This document shows, piece by piece, positions 29,887-39,386 of a DNA stretch of 64,000 bases. The notes under the pieces are model-generated. The model was not told the DNA's origin. It worked only from the letters and a program-made list of their open reading frames with translations, and did no database searches. The stretch is from assembly GCA_945787845.1 (NCBI GenBank), contig CALZJH010000003.1, positions 248,001 through 312,000 of the forward strand, given 5' to 3'. The translations under genes and the position numbers were made by a program. The DNA comes from an uncultured Woeseiaceae bacterium. Its GTDB lineage: Bacteria > Pseudomonadota > Gammaproteobacteria > Steroidobacterales > Woeseiaceae. How positions within the stretch are numbered: position 1 is the first letter of the stretch; each line of letters starts with the position of its first letter.

Positions 29887-30890
29887 ACGAGCTCCAGTTC
29901 GTCCTCGTGCAGACCGTGGCAACCGAGTCCATGTCCGCCGGGTAGCAACAGTCGATCGGGTTGCAGTTCCGGTTCGTCGGCCAGGCAGGTCAGGCCCGGC
30001 GCATACAGTCCGTGGGGCCACCGGCAGCCCGCGAAAATTGCGTCCACTGCGGCAGCCACATGCATCGCGGCGAGTCGGCCCACGGTGCCGTCCATTGCGT
30101 GCGTGACACAGGCGCCGAGGCCACAGTTGGCCGCCTTGCTGGCGAGTTTGAGCGCGCCGTGCAGGCCGCGATACATCGGCTTGATGACGACCAGCGACGC
30201 GGCACCGACGCGAGCGGCCTCGGCGACGTCCTCGACGGAGACAATGCCTTCGTCGAGCGCGATGGGAACGGCGACCTGTTCCCTGAGCCACACGCAGCTG
30301 TCGAGATCACCGCCTGGAAACGGCTGCTCGACGAAACTGATCGAGCCTGCCGGGGCCTGCCGCAGAAAATCCAGTGCGGTGTTCCGGTCCCAGCTGCCAT
30401 TGGCATCGATTCGAATGCTGGCCTGTCCTTCACTCACGTCGTGCAGACACTGCAGGAGGGAAATGGTCTCGGGCGCTGCGCCTCGCGCCTTGAGTTTGAA
30501 ATTGCGATGTCCGTCGCCGAGCAGACGTAACGCATCGGTCCTGTCGTCGACCAACAGGCTGTTCGAAAGGCCGTCTGGCAAGCTGAAACCGAGTTGTTCG
30601 ACAAGCGTTACACCGCGTCTTTGCGCGGCCAGATCGGTGATCGCGGTTTCGATGGCAAACCTGGCCTCGATGGACGTTGTCGGACCGCTTTCGGGTTGCT
30701 TAAGAAAGGCCTCGATGGCGGCCCGGTTGGAGACGGAGGCCTCAAGCGCTGCGGGTCCGGACCCGAATCCCGGCAGCGCGCGCGCTTCGCCGAGGCCGAC
30801 GCGCCCGGCATCGTCGTGGATTCTCAACAGGTAGCCACGACCGGTCGGAAGGCGGGCAGAGTAGGCCAGGACCTCCCAGCGTGCGATCAC
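29871..30890 (-). CDS. menC: o-Succinylbenzoate synthase
   Basis: 339 residues of the enolase superfamily. The Lys pair (FKLKARG), metal ligands (RIDANGSW, FVEQP, ALDEGI) and second catalytic Lys (VIKPM) are in order. It dehydrates SHCHC to o-succinylbenzoate. The start is a GTG that overlaps the menA stop (GTGA); this fixes the N-terminus at [14 protein letters not shown], while longer in-frame starts would run back into menA. Its stop overlaps menE. Confidence 0.9.
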   Translation of the reverse strand: MIARWEVLAYSARLPTGRGYLLRIHDDAGRVGLGEARALPGFGSGPAALEASVSNRAAIEAFLKQPESGPTTSIEARFAIETAITDLAAQRRGVTLVEQLGFSLPDGLSNSLLVDDRTDALRLLGDGHRNFKLKARGAAPETISLLQCLHDVSEGQASIRIDANGSWDRNTALDFLRQAPAGSISFVEQPFPGGDLDSCVWLREQVAVPIALDEGIVSVEDVAEAARVGAASLVVIKPMYRGLHGALKLASKAANCGLGACVTHAMDGTVGRLAAMHVAAAVDAIFAGCRWPHGLYAPGLTCLADEPELQPDRLLLPGGHGLGCHGLHEDELELVCSSA

Positions 30891-31774
30891 GTCAGCACGA
30901 TGCCCGCGCTGAGCAGGGCGGAAAAAGCAAGCTCCGCGATGGCCGTTTTCTTCAGCAGTCTGTTCAGGTCGCGGCCGTCGAGCTGAAACGCTTCGCGCAC
31001 GAGCTGCACGAGCCACGGCGCGAGCGCCAAAGGCGCCAGCCACCCGATACCGGCGCCGGGAACGAACAGCGTGACCAGTACCACGAGCAGCGCAGCGCAG
31101 GTGATGAGAAATGCGTAGTGGCCGCGGGCAAAGGCCTCGCCATAGCGAACCGCCAGCGTGCGTTTGCCCGCATTCCGGTCGCCGGCACGGTCGCGCAGGT
31201 TGTTGACGGCCAGCACCGCTGTCGCGAGGCAGCCCAGGATGGCGCCGCCCAATATCGCCGACACGGACAGGCCGCCGGCCAGCACAAAGTAGGTGCCGCC
31301 GACCGCGACGAGGCCGAAGAACACGAACACGAAAAGGTCGGCTATGCCGAGATACGCCAGCGGCCAGGGTCCGCCGGTGTAAGCGATGCCACAGGCGAGG
31401 CTGGCCAGGCCGATGACCACAACCGGCCAGCCGGCGACCGCGGCGAGGTACACGCCCGCGGCCATCGCGATCGCGAATGTAATAACCACTGCGGCCAGGA
31501 CCCGGCGTGGCGGAAGCCAGCCGTTGGCGCAGGCGCGCGGCGGTCCGAGCCGGTCGGGACCGTCCGCACCCTTGCTGAAATCGGCGTAGTCGTTATAGAG
31601 GTTCGTGCCGATCTGGATGCAAATGGCGCCCAGCATTGCAGCGATCAGGACAGGGACGCTTACTGTACCGACCTCCGAGGCAAGGGCAGCGCCGAGCAAG
31701 ACCGGCGCCACCGAGATCGTCAGTGTCTGCGGCCGTGCCGCCAGGACCCACGCTTGCAGGGCGCTCGGCTTCAC
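30887..31774 (-). CDS. menA: 1,4-Dihydroxy-2-naphthoate polyprenyltransferase
   Basis: 295 residues with eight to nine membrane helices of the UbiA family. The first Asp-rich motif is [14 protein letters not shown] near residue 58, and the second is [14 protein letters not shown] near residue 193. It joins the polyprenyl tail to DHNA at the inner membrane. The start is a GTG overlapping the menB stop (GTGA), the same coupling as at menC. Confidence 0.93.
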   Translation of the reverse strand: MKPSALQAWVLAARPQTLTISVAPVLLGAALASEVGTVSVPVLIAAMLGAICIQIGTNLYNDYADFSKGADGPDRLGPPRACANGWLPPRRVLAAVVITFAIAMAAGVYLAAVAGWPVVVIGLASLACGIAYTGGPWPLAYLGIADLFVFVFFGLVAVGGTYFVLAGGLSVSAILGGAILGCLATAVLAVNNLRDRAGDRNAGKRTLAVRYGEAFARGHYAFLITCAALLVVLVTLFVPGAGIGWLAPLALAPWLVQLVREAFQLDGRDLNRLLKKTAIAELAFSALLSAGIVLT

Positions 31775-32613
31775 GGCAGTCGCTTGAACTTCTTGAAATT
31801 CGGCGGGCGCTTCTCCAGGAACGCGTTCTTGCCTTCCTGGCCTTCCTCGGTCATGTAGTAGAGCATTGTCGCGTTACCGGCCAGTTCCTGGATGCCGGTC
31901 TGGCCATCGCAGTCGGCATTGAAGGCTGCTTTCAAAAAACGCAGTGCAATCGGTGACATAGAGAGCATTTCTCGACACCACTGCACGGTTTCATCCTCGA
32001 GTTTGTCCAGCGGTACCACGGTGTTCACGAGACCCATGTCATAAGCCCGCTCGGCCGAGTACTGGCGGCACAGGAACCAGATTTCGCGGGCCCGTTTCTG
32101 CCCGACGTGGCGTGCGAGGTAGCCGGACCCGTATCCGCCATCGAAACTGCCGACCTTGGGGCCGGTTTGCCCAAACACCGCGTTGTCGGCCGCGATGGTC
32201 AGGTCGCAAACCACGTGCAGTACATGGCCGCCACCGATGGCATAACCGGCAACCATGGCGACCACGGGCTTTGGCAGTGTGCGAATTTGCCGCTGCAGAT
32301 CCAGCACGTTGAGTCGCGGCACGCCTTTCGGGTCCATGTAGCCTGCTTCGCCCCGGATGCGCTGGTCGCCGCCGGAGCAGAATGCGCGTCCGCCGTTGCC
32401 CGTCAGGATGATGACACCGACGTCGGGGTCCTCATGCGCGAGTTCAAATGCTTCGCGCAGTTCGAACAGGGTCTCGGGACGAAATGCGTTATGCACTTCC
32501 GGCCGGTTGATGGCGATCTTCGCGATGCCCTCCGGCGACGTGAAGTACTCGATGTCGTCGTAGTCCTTAACCCGATTCCACACCACGCCTGCCGGCGTCG
32601 GCTCGTTTTCCAT
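31771..32613 (-). CDS. menB: 1,4-Dihydroxy-2-naphthoyl-CoA synthase
   Basis: 280 residues of the crotonase family. [12 protein letters not shown] and [17 protein letters not shown] form the oxyanion hole and [16 protein letters not shown] is the MenB-specific stretch. It closes the second ring of the naphthoquinone. The ATG at 32613 gives the usual MenB N-terminus; the longer reading frame upstream lies inside menD in another frame. It overlaps the menD 3' end by 47 bp. Confidence 0.94.
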   Translation of the reverse strand: MENEPTPAGVVWNRVKDYDDIEYFTSPEGIAKIAINRPEVHNAFRPETLFELREAFELAHEDPDVGVIILTGNGGRAFCSGGDQRIRGEAGYMDPKGVPRLNVLDLQRQIRTLPKPVVAMVAGYAIGGGHVLHVVCDLTIAADNAVFGQTGPKVGSFDGGYGSGYLARHVGQKRAREIWFLCRQYSAERAYDMGLVNTVVPLDKLEDETVQWCREMLSMSPIALRFLKAAFNADCDGQTGIQELAGNATMLYYMTEEGQEGKNAFLEKRPPNFKKFKRLP

Positions 32614-34360
32614 CTGTTGTCTCCGTGTGAGGTTCCTGTTCCAGCCTGTCGATGACAGCGGCACTGATCTGCTTGTGAATATAGACGTTGTGCGCTCGAT
32701 CAACCACGACTTCGACAATGCGCGGCCCGTGCTGCGGCGTCTCGAGAAGCTCCCCGAGTTCCTCGATGGAGGTGCAGCGGCAGGCTGCGACGCCGAACGC
32801 GGCTGCCACCGACGGGATGTCCGCCTGCTGTGGAGCAAGAAAATACTTGTCGAAAGCCTCGCCAGCCTGGCTGATCGGCAGGAACTCGAAGATACCGCTG
32901 CCGCCATTGTTGATCACGACAATATCGAGATTCGGCCGACCGGCGACCACGGCCAGCGAGCCGACGTCGTGCAGGAAAGCCTGGTCGCCCACGAGCAGCC
33001 GCACCGGTTTGTCGGCCGCGTGAGCGGCAACACCCGCGGCCGTCGCGAGCAGGCCGTCGATACCGTTGACGCCGCGATTGACGAGGCAACGCGTTTCCGG
33101 GGCAAGATGCGTCACGTACGCGTCTGCATCACGTATAGGCATCCCGGACCCCAGTACGAGGCTCGACCCGGCCGGCATGCGGCTGGCGAGGTGTGCGACC
33201 GATCCCTCCCACAGGCCCGCGTCCTTCGCAGCGTGGTCAGTAGCCGAACGCGTCAGGCGCTGGGCCTCTTGCCATCGCTGCAACCAGTCATCGCCGTTTC
33301 GGGGCGTCGGTGACGTCGCACTGCAACTCGCGCGCAGCTGCGGCCAGGTGGTTGTGACAACCTGCGGCGAATGTCCCAGCGAGTGTGCCTGGCCGTCGGT
33401 ACTCAGATGAACGACATCCACGTCGTCGTCTTCGAGTTGCTGCAACCAGGTAAACAGGGTCTTGGAGGTCGGCATGCGCCCGACGTGCAGTACGAGCTCT
33501 GGGCGAAGCGTCGCACGAGCGGCCTCGGAGCGCAGGAACAAGTCGAATCCGTGAACCAGGGCAGGCGCGAGCGATGCATGCTGCCTGAGTCCCGACGCGA
33601 TGTCGGCGAGAACCGGCCAGCCGCGGTCCCGAGCCAGCTCAACCAGTGCTTCGACGGCCGTCGAAGCGTCGGGCCGCGATTCCTGCACCGGGCCGACGAC
33701 GAGTATTCCCTGCCGCGCATCGGGAAGTTTCAGCGCATGGTCGGCTTCCGGGTCAACTGCCGAGATCGGCGACGCTGTATCCCGGAGCTCAAGCGGCGTC
33801 GGGGTCGCGTCCCACAGCGGCTCGCGAAAGCCCACGTTGATCTGCACCGGGCCCGGCTTGCCGGTCCGCGCCAGCGCAAACAGCTCATCGAGCTGCCCGA
33901 GGGCGGCAATGGCGGACTCGTCATCGGCCGCAGCAATAGTGCATTGGTTCTTGATGTGATGCGTGTAAAACCCGTCTTGCCGCGTCGTTTGTGGTGCGCC
34001 TATCCCTAAGTGTTCGGGCGGCCGGTCCGTGGTGACCAGAACCAGCGGCACGCCGGACTCCCAGGCCTCGATGACAGCCGGCAGATAATGAGCGCCGGCC
34101 GTACCTGACGTGCACATCAGGGCCACCGGTGCCTGTGCAGCCTTGGCCCAGCCCAGCGCAAAAAAGCCGGCGCTGCGTTCATCGAGAACCACTTCGGTTC
34201 GAACGCCGGCCTGTGCCGCCGCCATGACCAGCGGGGTATGACGAGAGCCCGGGGAGATCACAAATCCCGCGCAGCCGCCTGCGATCATCCTGTCTATCGC
34301 CTGGTAGGAGAACTGCGCGTTGCGCCTTGCCGGATTGTCACGCTCCAAAGCGGTGTCCAC
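32567..34360 (-). CDS. menD: SEPHCHC synthase (MenD)
   Basis: 597 residues of the thiamine diphosphate family. SPGSRHTPL and the catalytic Glu in [12 protein letters not shown] lie at the N-terminus, [14 protein letters not shown] follows, and the cofactor motif runs GDQAFLHD to [15 protein letters not shown] near residue 480. It adds the succinyl semialdehyde unit from 2-oxoglutarate to isochorismate. The start is a GTG at 34360, within the last bases of menF (23-bp overlap). Confidence 0.93.
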   Translation of the reverse strand: MDTALERDNPARRNAQFSYQAIDRMIAGGCAGFVISPGSRHTPLVMAAAQAGVRTEVVLDERSAGFFALGWAKAAQAPVALMCTSGTAGAHYLPAVIEAWESGVPLVLVTTDRPPEHLGIGAPQTTRQDGFYTHHIKNQCTIAAADDESAIAALGQLDELFALARTGKPGPVQINVGFREPLWDATPTPLELRDTASPISAVDPEADHALKLPDARQGILVVGPVQESRPDASTAVEALVELARDRGWPVLADIASGLRQHASLAPALVHGFDLFLRSEAARATLRPELVLHVGRMPTSKTLFTWLQQLEDDDVDVVHLSTDGQAHSLGHSPQVVTTTWPQLRASCSATSPTPRNGDDWLQRWQEAQRLTRSATDHAAKDAGLWEGSVAHLASRMPAGSSLVLGSGMPIRDADAYVTHLAPETRCLVNRGVNGIDGLLATAAGVAAHAADKPVRLLVGDQAFLHDVGSLAVVAGRPNLDIVVINNGGSGIFEFLPISQAGEAFDKYFLAPQQADIPSVAAAFGVAACRCTSIEELGELLETPQHGPRIVEVVVDRAHNVYIHKQISAAVIDRLEQEPHTETTDGKRADAGRRGVESG

Positions 34361-35666
34361 GAATCACGGCGCGCATGTTGTCGAACTTGCTCTCGGTCTC
34401 GGCCCATTCCTCCGCGGCTACAGACCCCTCGACAATACCGGCACCCGCCAACGCGACGGCGCGCTCGCCTGAGACCCAGACAGATCGAATCGCAATACCG
34501 GCGTGCAAATTGCCGTTGGCAGCCAGCCAGCCGAACGGGGCGGCAAACCAGCCACGGCTGTACGGTTCAATATCACGCAGAGCAGCCTGGGCCGCGCGTT
34601 GCGGCAGTCCACCGATCGCCGCGGTGGGATGGAGGTCCGCAAGGATCTGCAGCGGATCGACACCCTCGCGCAGGTCCCCCGACAAGGGCGTTTCCAGGTG
34701 GCTGACAAGCCCGGAACGCCGGACTCGAAGCGGGCCGGGGCGGACGTTACGGACGAGCGGACCCAGCTTCGCGACCAGGCCATCCGAGACAAGTGTATGT
34801 TCTCTGGCGAGTTTGCTCGAGACCAGGAAGTCCTCGAGTGAGGCATCGCGCCCGCGAGTCCCCGCCAGCGCATGTGTCCTCATGGAGCCGTCCTGGATCT
34901 TTAGCAACGTCTCTGGCGTCGCGCCGACGAACATGGACTTGCCGTGGTCCAGGCTGATCGAGAAGCCGATGCGCCCGCTGGCCCGGCTGGCCTGCCAGGT
35001 GCTCTCCCACGGGGAAAACGGCCCGCCCGAGGGTTGAAACACCAGGCGACGGCTGACGACGAGTTTTTCCAGGTTGCCCTGCCGGATTTCCACCAGTGCC
35101 CGGTCAACCCTGCTTGCCCAGGTATCTTGCGAATCGAGTAGCGTTTCATGGAGTTCGGGCGCACAGCCTGCAGCCACCTGCGATGACGGTGTCCCTGCTT
35201 CAAGGCGCTGCACCAGGTTGCGCCGCAGGCTCGGGTCGGCGCAGTACAGCAGCGTACTGTTGCCATCCGCAATGAGGAGCGCCTGCGGCGTCCAGCAATG
35301 CGGCCGCGTCTCGCCTTCGCCGATTTCGAAGGCGGCCGGGCGCTCGTCAGTCTCGCCGAGCACGAACAGACCGAGAGGCAGATGCCGGGCTCGGGCTGCG
35401 GGCAGTTCGAGTTCCTCGGCAGCCGCGCGGGTCGCGCTGCGAAGTTCATCGAAGCTAACGCTGCGCCGTTCGCCCAGGGCAGCGAAACGCGTCCGGCCGC
35501 CGTCGCCGGCCCACAACAGGCGACGGCCAAAGAAATCGTCTACCTGCGACGCGGCATGCCACGGGTCGAGAGTCTCGAGCCGCACGACAGTCGACTTCGC
35601 ACCTGGCGGTGGCCAGTGCAGGGAAGGGGCCTCGAGATACCCGGCCTTGTTCGGTCGCGTTGTCAT
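34338..35666 (-). CDS. menF: Isochorismate synthase
   Basis: 442 residues of the chorismate-binding family. LEKLVVSRR, GRIGFSISL, HPTAAIGGLP and the C-terminal YSRGWFAAPFGW are family signatures. It converts chorismate to isochorismate and is first in the men operon (menF-D-B-A-C-E). The ATG at 35666 has no clear ribosome site; an in-frame TTG at 35684 lies inside a palindrome. The product could also feed siderophore synthesis, but the neighbours speak for menaquinone. Confidence 0.92.
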   Translation of the reverse strand: MTTRPNKAGYLEAPSLHWPPPGAKSTVVRLETLDPWHAASQVDDFFGRRLLWAGDGGRTRFAALGERRSVSFDELRSATRAAAEELELPAARARHLPLGLFVLGETDERPAAFEIGEGETRPHCWTPQALLIADGNSTLLYCADPSLRRNLVQRLEAGTPSSQVAAGCAPELHETLLDSQDTWASRVDRALVEIRQGNLEKLVVSRRLVFQPSGGPFSPWESTWQASRASGRIGFSISLDHGKSMFVGATPETLLKIQDGSMRTHALAGTRGRDASLEDFLVSSKLAREHTLVSDGLVAKLGPLVRNVRPGPLRVRRSGLVSHLETPLSGDLREGVDPLQILADLHPTAAIGGLPQRAAQAALRDIEPYSRGWFAAPFGWLAANGNLHAGIAIRSVWVSGERAVALAGAGIVEGSVAAEEWAETESKFDNMRAVIRGHRFGA

Positions 35667-35672
35667 GATGCT

Positions 35673-35685
35673 ATTGATTATCAAT
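35673..35685. promoter_or_regulatory. 13-bp palindrome in front of the men operon
   Basis: ATTGAT-T-ATCAAT is a perfect odd palindrome seven bases upstream of the menF ATG. It has the half-sites of an FNR box but a spacer of one base instead of four, so FNR binding in the usual form is unlikely. A Fur-like or other operator is possible. Confidence 0.35.
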
Positions 35686-35776
35686 CAGATGCGCGGCAGC
35701 TGCCAACCGACAGAACTACCTACGCGATTACGGTGGGCTGGCCAGGATGCCTTGGCCCTTGTTGCCCGTGCGAAAA

Positions 35777-36139
35777 TTAGTCGCCCGAGGACTTGCGCAG
35801 ACGCTCTTCGCGCGAGAGCTCGCGCGGGTGCCTGGCGCGGCGGCGACCGTCGATGTAATGCGAAATCGTCAGGATCGGGTGGCGCAACAGCATGCGCGGA
35901 CCCGCGTAACGCATGATGCGCTTCGCCTGCTCCCGATACTCGGTCTTGTAACAGTGCACCGGGCAGTTGGCGCAGGTGGGTTTGTCCTCGCCATATGGGC
36001 ATTTCTCGAGGCGCACCTCGGCGTAATCGAGAAATTTGGAGCAGTCCTCGCACAGGTCCCGGGCGCCATGCTGGGCTGAACAGTAAATGCCAACCATCTT
36101 GCCCATAGTGCGAAATTCGCGTGTCAGGTGTTTCTCCAT
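35777..36139 (-). CDS. YgbA-like protein (nitrous oxide-stimulated promoter family)
   Basis: 120 residues, Cys-rich. CSAQHG, LCEDCSKFLDYAEVRLEKCPYG and CANCPVHCY make a pattern of about eight Cys typical of the YgbA family, followed by ISHYIDGRRRARHP. Relatives in enterobacteria are induced by nitric oxide through NsrR. The Cys set could bind metal or an iron-sulfur cluster. It stands alone between the men operon and the FixL-like gene. I saw no clear NsrR site upstream. Confidence 0.85.
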   Translation of the reverse strand: MEKHLTREFRTMGKMVGIYCSAQHGARDLCEDCSKFLDYAEVRLEKCPYGEDKPTCANCPVHCYKTEYREQAKRIMRYAGPRMLLRHPILTISHYIDGRRRARHPRELSREERLRKSSGD

Positions 36140-36270
36140 GCGCACAATTATGGCTGGAATCGCACATCAAAACATCGATATCTGACCCGGTATCGCTACG
36201 TGCCAGCCCTTAGCCAGCTGTGGCTGACCGCAATTGGGGCGACAGGCGGTAGTGGATACTATGTCTTGCT

Positions 36271-38280
36271 ATGAAGGCGTCCCAACAGGTCCTTGAGCTG
36301 GCGGCGACGGTCCCGGGGGCCACCACTGACGAACTGCTGCACGAGCTGCTGGCCAATCTGACAGCGCTTCTGGGCGCCCGGCGCGCCTATGTTACTGAGG
36401 TGGTCGAGCAGGGCGTGTCGAGAACAATCGCGTCCTGGGAGGATAACGAGCGCGGCCCGACGCGAGAATACGACGTCGATGGAACCCCCTGCGAGATGGT
36501 TATGCGGGACGGGACCCAGGTTGTGGATTGCGCGCTGGGTGAGCGGTACACGCTGGATGAGTCGAGCCTGGGATACGGCTGCCAGAGTTTTATCGGCAGC
36601 CCGATTCTGGATCACGACGGTGACAGGATAGGCCAGCTGTGCGTATTCGGAGCGAACCCACTCAGCGATCCGGAAATGGCCGCTGCCCTGATCGCCTTGG
36701 CGGCGGTGCGCGTTTCCTCGGAACTCGAGCACCGGCAACAGGAGGCGGCACTGGCACAGTCGGAAGCGTATTCCAGGGCCATTGTTGCCACCGCGGCCGA
36801 GGGTATTGTCACGGTTAATGCAAAGGGACAAATCGAGTCATTTAATCGCGCCGCTGAAGAGATGTTTGGCTATCGCGCGAGCGAAATTGTTGGTCAGGAC
36901 GTCCACGCGTTGATCCCGGAGAAGTACCGCAACCAGCATGTACGTCATGTCACGCGGTTCTTCGCGACCGGTGAAGCGAGCATTATCGGATCGGGTCGAG
37001 AAGTAACGGCGCGTCGCAAGAATGGGTCGGAATTTCCGATTCATCTTGCCGCGAGCGAAGTCCTGCTCGATGGCGAACGCTGCTTCGCCGGAATTATTCG
37101 AGATGTCTCGGAGCAAAAGGCCGCCGAGGAGTCTCTAAGAGCCACGGAACGGCGTTTCCGGGCGGTATTCGATCAGCGTCTGCAGCTGGTTGCGATCCTG
37201 AGTCCGGCGGGCATCGTTCTGGAGGCGAATCAGAGGTCGCTGGATTTTACCGGTCTGCATCGCGACCAGGTTATCGGCCGCGAATTCTGGGAGACGCCGT
37301 GGTGGACGCATTCGCCTGAGCTGCAGCAACGCATGAAGTATGCGATCCAGGCGGCGGCCCAGGGTGCCTCCCTCCAATTCGAGGTAACCAAGCCCCGAGA
37401 AGACGGCGAGCTGGGAATTCTCGACCTTTCGATTCGCCCGATCATGGACAAGATCGGCGAGGTCGTATTTCTCCTGTGCGAGAGCCACGACATTACTGAA
37501 CACAAGCAGGCAGAGGAGGAGGCAAGAGAACATCGCGAACGCATGGCCCACGTCTCTCGGCTCAGCACGCTTGGTGAAATGGCGGCCGGTATCGCGCATG
37601 AAATCAACCAGCCACTGACCGCCATTTCATTGTTCTCACAGGCCGGCAAGCGCCTCGTGGAGGCGGGCCAGTTTGAGAAAATGGACGAAGTCTGCTTCAA
37701 GCTGAACGAACACGCGCTGCGCGCCGCGGAGGTGGTTGAACGCATGCAGTCGATGGCCCGGCAGGGCGAAAGCCGCAAAGAGCTGGTCGATTGCAACGAG
37801 TTGATTGAAAGCACGGTGAGGCTGGCCGAATCCGAGGCCAGGATTTACGACATCCAGATCGAATTCGACCGGGGGAACGACCTACCCCCGATTTCGGTTG
37901 ACGGCGTGCAGATTCAGCAAGTGGCGCTCAATCTGCTACGTAACGGCATGGAGGCCATGATCGCATTTGATGAACGCAAAGGATGTCCGATCAACATCGC
38001 TACGCGCCTTAACGGTGACAACGAGATCGAGGTGGTGGTGACGGACTGCGGCGGCGGAGTGCCCAGGAATCAAGTCGACAAACTCTTCACGCCCTTCTCG
38101 ACGACGAAGAAATCCGGCATGGGTATGGGGTTATCGATTAGCCAGGCAATTGTCAGGGCGCATGGCGGCCGCATAGATTTTTGCAACACGGATTCCTGTG
38201 GAGCGAAATTCTGGTTCACTCTGCCGACGGCAAAAAAAGGGAGCCACGATGTACGACAAACAGAAAGTATATGTCGTTGA
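36271..38280 (+). CDS. fixL: FixL-like oxygen-sensor histidine kinase (GAF-PAS-PAS-HisKA-HATPase)
   Basis: 669 residues. A GAF domain covers about 15-160, a first PAS 165-280, a second PAS 285-405, then HisKA with His443 (GIAHEINQPL) and HATPase (NLLRNGMEA, DCGGGVP, GMGMGLSI). The first PAS matches the FixL haem domain: EKYRNQH places His223 at the haem-ligand position and IIGSGR places Arg243 exactly 20 residues later, the FixL spacing. It should phosphorylate the response regulator at 38249, which overlaps its end by 32 bp. No membrane helix is seen, so it is a soluble sensor. Confidence 0.88.
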   Translation: MKASQQVLELAATVPGATTDELLHELLANLTALLGARRAYVTEVVEQGVSRTIASWEDNERGPTREYDVDGTPCEMVMRDGTQVVDCALGERYTLDESSLGYGCQSFIGSPILDHDGDRIGQLCVFGANPLSDPEMAAALIALAAVRVSSELEHRQQEAALAQSEAYSRAIVATAAEGIVTVNAKGQIESFNRAAEEMFGYRASEIVGQDVHALIPEKYRNQHVRHVTRFFATGEASIIGSGREVTARRKNGSEFPIHLAASEVLLDGERCFAGIIRDVSEQKAAEESLRATERRFRAVFDQRLQLVAILSPAGIVLEANQRSLDFTGLHRDQVIGREFWETPWWTHSPELQQRMKYAIQAAAQGASLQFEVTKPREDGELGILDLSIRPIMDKIGEVVFLLCESHDITEHKQAEEEAREHRERMAHVSRLSTLGEMAAGIAHEINQPLTAISLFSQAGKRLVEAGQFEKMDEVCFKLNEHALRAAEVVERMQSMARQGESRKELVDCNELIESTVRLAESEARIYDIQIEFDRGNDLPPISVDGVQIQQVALNLLRNGMEAMIAFDERKGCPINIATRLNGDNEIEVVVTDCGGGVPRNQVDKLFTPFSTTKKSGMGMGLSISQAIVRAHGGRIDFCNTDSCGAKFWFTLPTAKKGSHDVRQTESICR

Positions 38281-38869
38281 TGATGACGAAGGCGTGCGTG
38301 ACGGCCTGAGCCTCCTGTTGGCGACGGTCGGGCAGCCCTGCGAGCTTTTTGAGTCGGCGAGCGACTTCCTTGAGGCCTACAGCGAGGAAACGAGGGGCTG
38401 CCTGGTGCTGGACATTCGCATGCCACGTATGACCGGGCTGGATCTTCAGGAACGGCTGATCGAGATGGGCTCCAGGTTGCCGATTATTTTCATAACGGGA
38501 CACGGCGATATACCGATGGCGGTCGAGGCCATGCGACGTGGGGCGGTGGATTTCATTCGCAAACCGTTTCGCGAGCACGGCTTGCTTGAGCGCATCAATG
38601 AGGCGCTGACCGTCGATGACACGGTCCGCAAGCAGGCCACGGATCGCAAGGCCGTTGAGAAACGACTGGCTGTATTGTCGGAGCGCGAGCGCCAGGTTTT
38701 CGAACGGGTCGCCGACGGCGAGATGAACAAGGTTATCGCCGCTGATCTTGGAATTAGTGAAAGGACTGTCGAAGTCCATCGGGGGCACGTGATGAAGAAG
38801 CTCGAGGTGAAGACTCTGGCCCAGCTTGTGCGCATCAAAATTGAAGCCGAGCTTATTCTTGCAGCTTGA
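38249..38869 (+). CDS. fixJ: FixJ-like LuxR-family response regulator
   Basis: 206 residues. The receiver has acidic residues VVDDDEG, phosphorylated Asp55 in VLDIRMPRMTG, and Lys in RKPFREHG. A LuxR-type helix-turn-helix follows (SERERQVFERVADGEMNKVIAADLGISERTVEVHRGHVMKKL). This is the FixJ/TtrR/StyR class that partners PAS kinases. The ATG at 38249 gives the normal family start; longer in-frame codons lie in the kinase. The two repeated elements downstream (38893-38939, 39387-39433) are candidate targets. Confidence 0.9.
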   Translation: MYDKQKVYVVDDDEGVRDGLSLLLATVGQPCELFESASDFLEAYSEETRGCLVLDIRMPRMTGLDLQERLIEMGSRLPIIFITGHGDIPMAVEAMRRGAVDFIRKPFREHGLLERINEALTVDDTVRKQATDRKAVEKRLAVLSERERQVFERVADGEMNKVIAADLGISERTVEVHRGHVMKKLEVKTLAQLVRIKIEAELILAA

Positions 38870-38892
38870 TTTTGAGTTGGTTTATTAGACAA

Positions 38893-38939
38893 GTGGGACC
38901 CACAACGTCTTACGAGGAAGTCCCAATACAGACGTATTG
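38893..38939. promoter_or_regulatory. Composite repeated element, copy A
   Basis: Three parts follow one another: palindrome GTGGG-A-CCCAC (38893-38903), TTACGAGGAA (38910-38919), and inverted repeat CAATAC-AGAC-GTATTG (38924-38939). The same order is found at 39387-39433. It lies upstream of the lone receiver gene and is probably a binding region for a shared regulator. Confidence 0.55.
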
Positions 38940-38981
38940 AAATTGACGTAATACTTCACCAGTACGTTCAGCAATGCGCGA

Positions 38982-39371
38982 GTGTTGGCTTTGAAAAATG
39001 ACCCGTTTGTAGTCCACGCCGTTGACCCGGATCCGGCCATTGCAGACGGGCTGAAGGCGCTGCTCGATACCTACGGGATGCAGGTTTGCTATTACCCGGA
39101 CGGCGAGTCATTCCTGAGGTCTCAACGCGACGCTCGCCACGATCATTGCTGCTTGTTGATCGATGCCGATCTTCCACGGCTCAGCGGGCCCGCACTGTTG
39201 CAGCAATTGCGCGATGACTTCTCGCACGTCCCTGTATTGCTGTTCATCAGCACGTCGTCTCCTGCACTGATCGAAGCGGCACAAAGTTCGAACCGGATAC
39301 GCGTTATTGAGAAACCATTCGTCGATGGCATGCTCATCGACGAACTCCTCCGCCTCAGGCGTCATGCGTAG
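38982..39371 (+). CDS. Single-domain response regulator (FixT-like by position)
   Basis: 129 residues, only a receiver domain. Asp in LLIDADLPRLSG and Lys in IEKPF are present; the first acidic pair reads VDPDP. Three Cys are seen (VCYY, HCCLL). The start is taken as GTG at 38982; TTG at 38985 or 38991 are alternatives and no good ribosome site decides. In Caulobacter a single-domain receiver, FixT, inhibits FixL; placement right after a FixL/FixJ pair suggests the same here, but that is inference. Confidence 0.78.
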   Translation: MLALKNDPFVVHAVDPDPAIADGLKALLDTYGMQVCYYPDGESFLRSQRDARHDHCCLLIDADLPRLSGPALLQQLRDDFSHVPVLLFISTSSPALIEAAQSSNRIRVIEKPFVDGMLIDELLRLRRHA

Positions 39372-39386
39372 ACGCTGATTCTCAAT

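Noticed and set aside
29887-30291. In-frame extension of menE by about 135 residues
   Set aside because: The extension is Arg-rich, lies inside menC in another frame and has no family similarity. A ribosome site stands at the ATG at 29886.
35673-35685. FNR/ANR box before menF
   Set aside because: The half-sites TTGAT and ATCAA are there but the spacer is one base instead of four, so I list it only as a palindrome.
36140-36200. NsrR site before the YgbA-like gene
   Set aside because: Repeated GATGT words are present, but no sequence with the symmetry of the enterobacterial NsrR site could be found.
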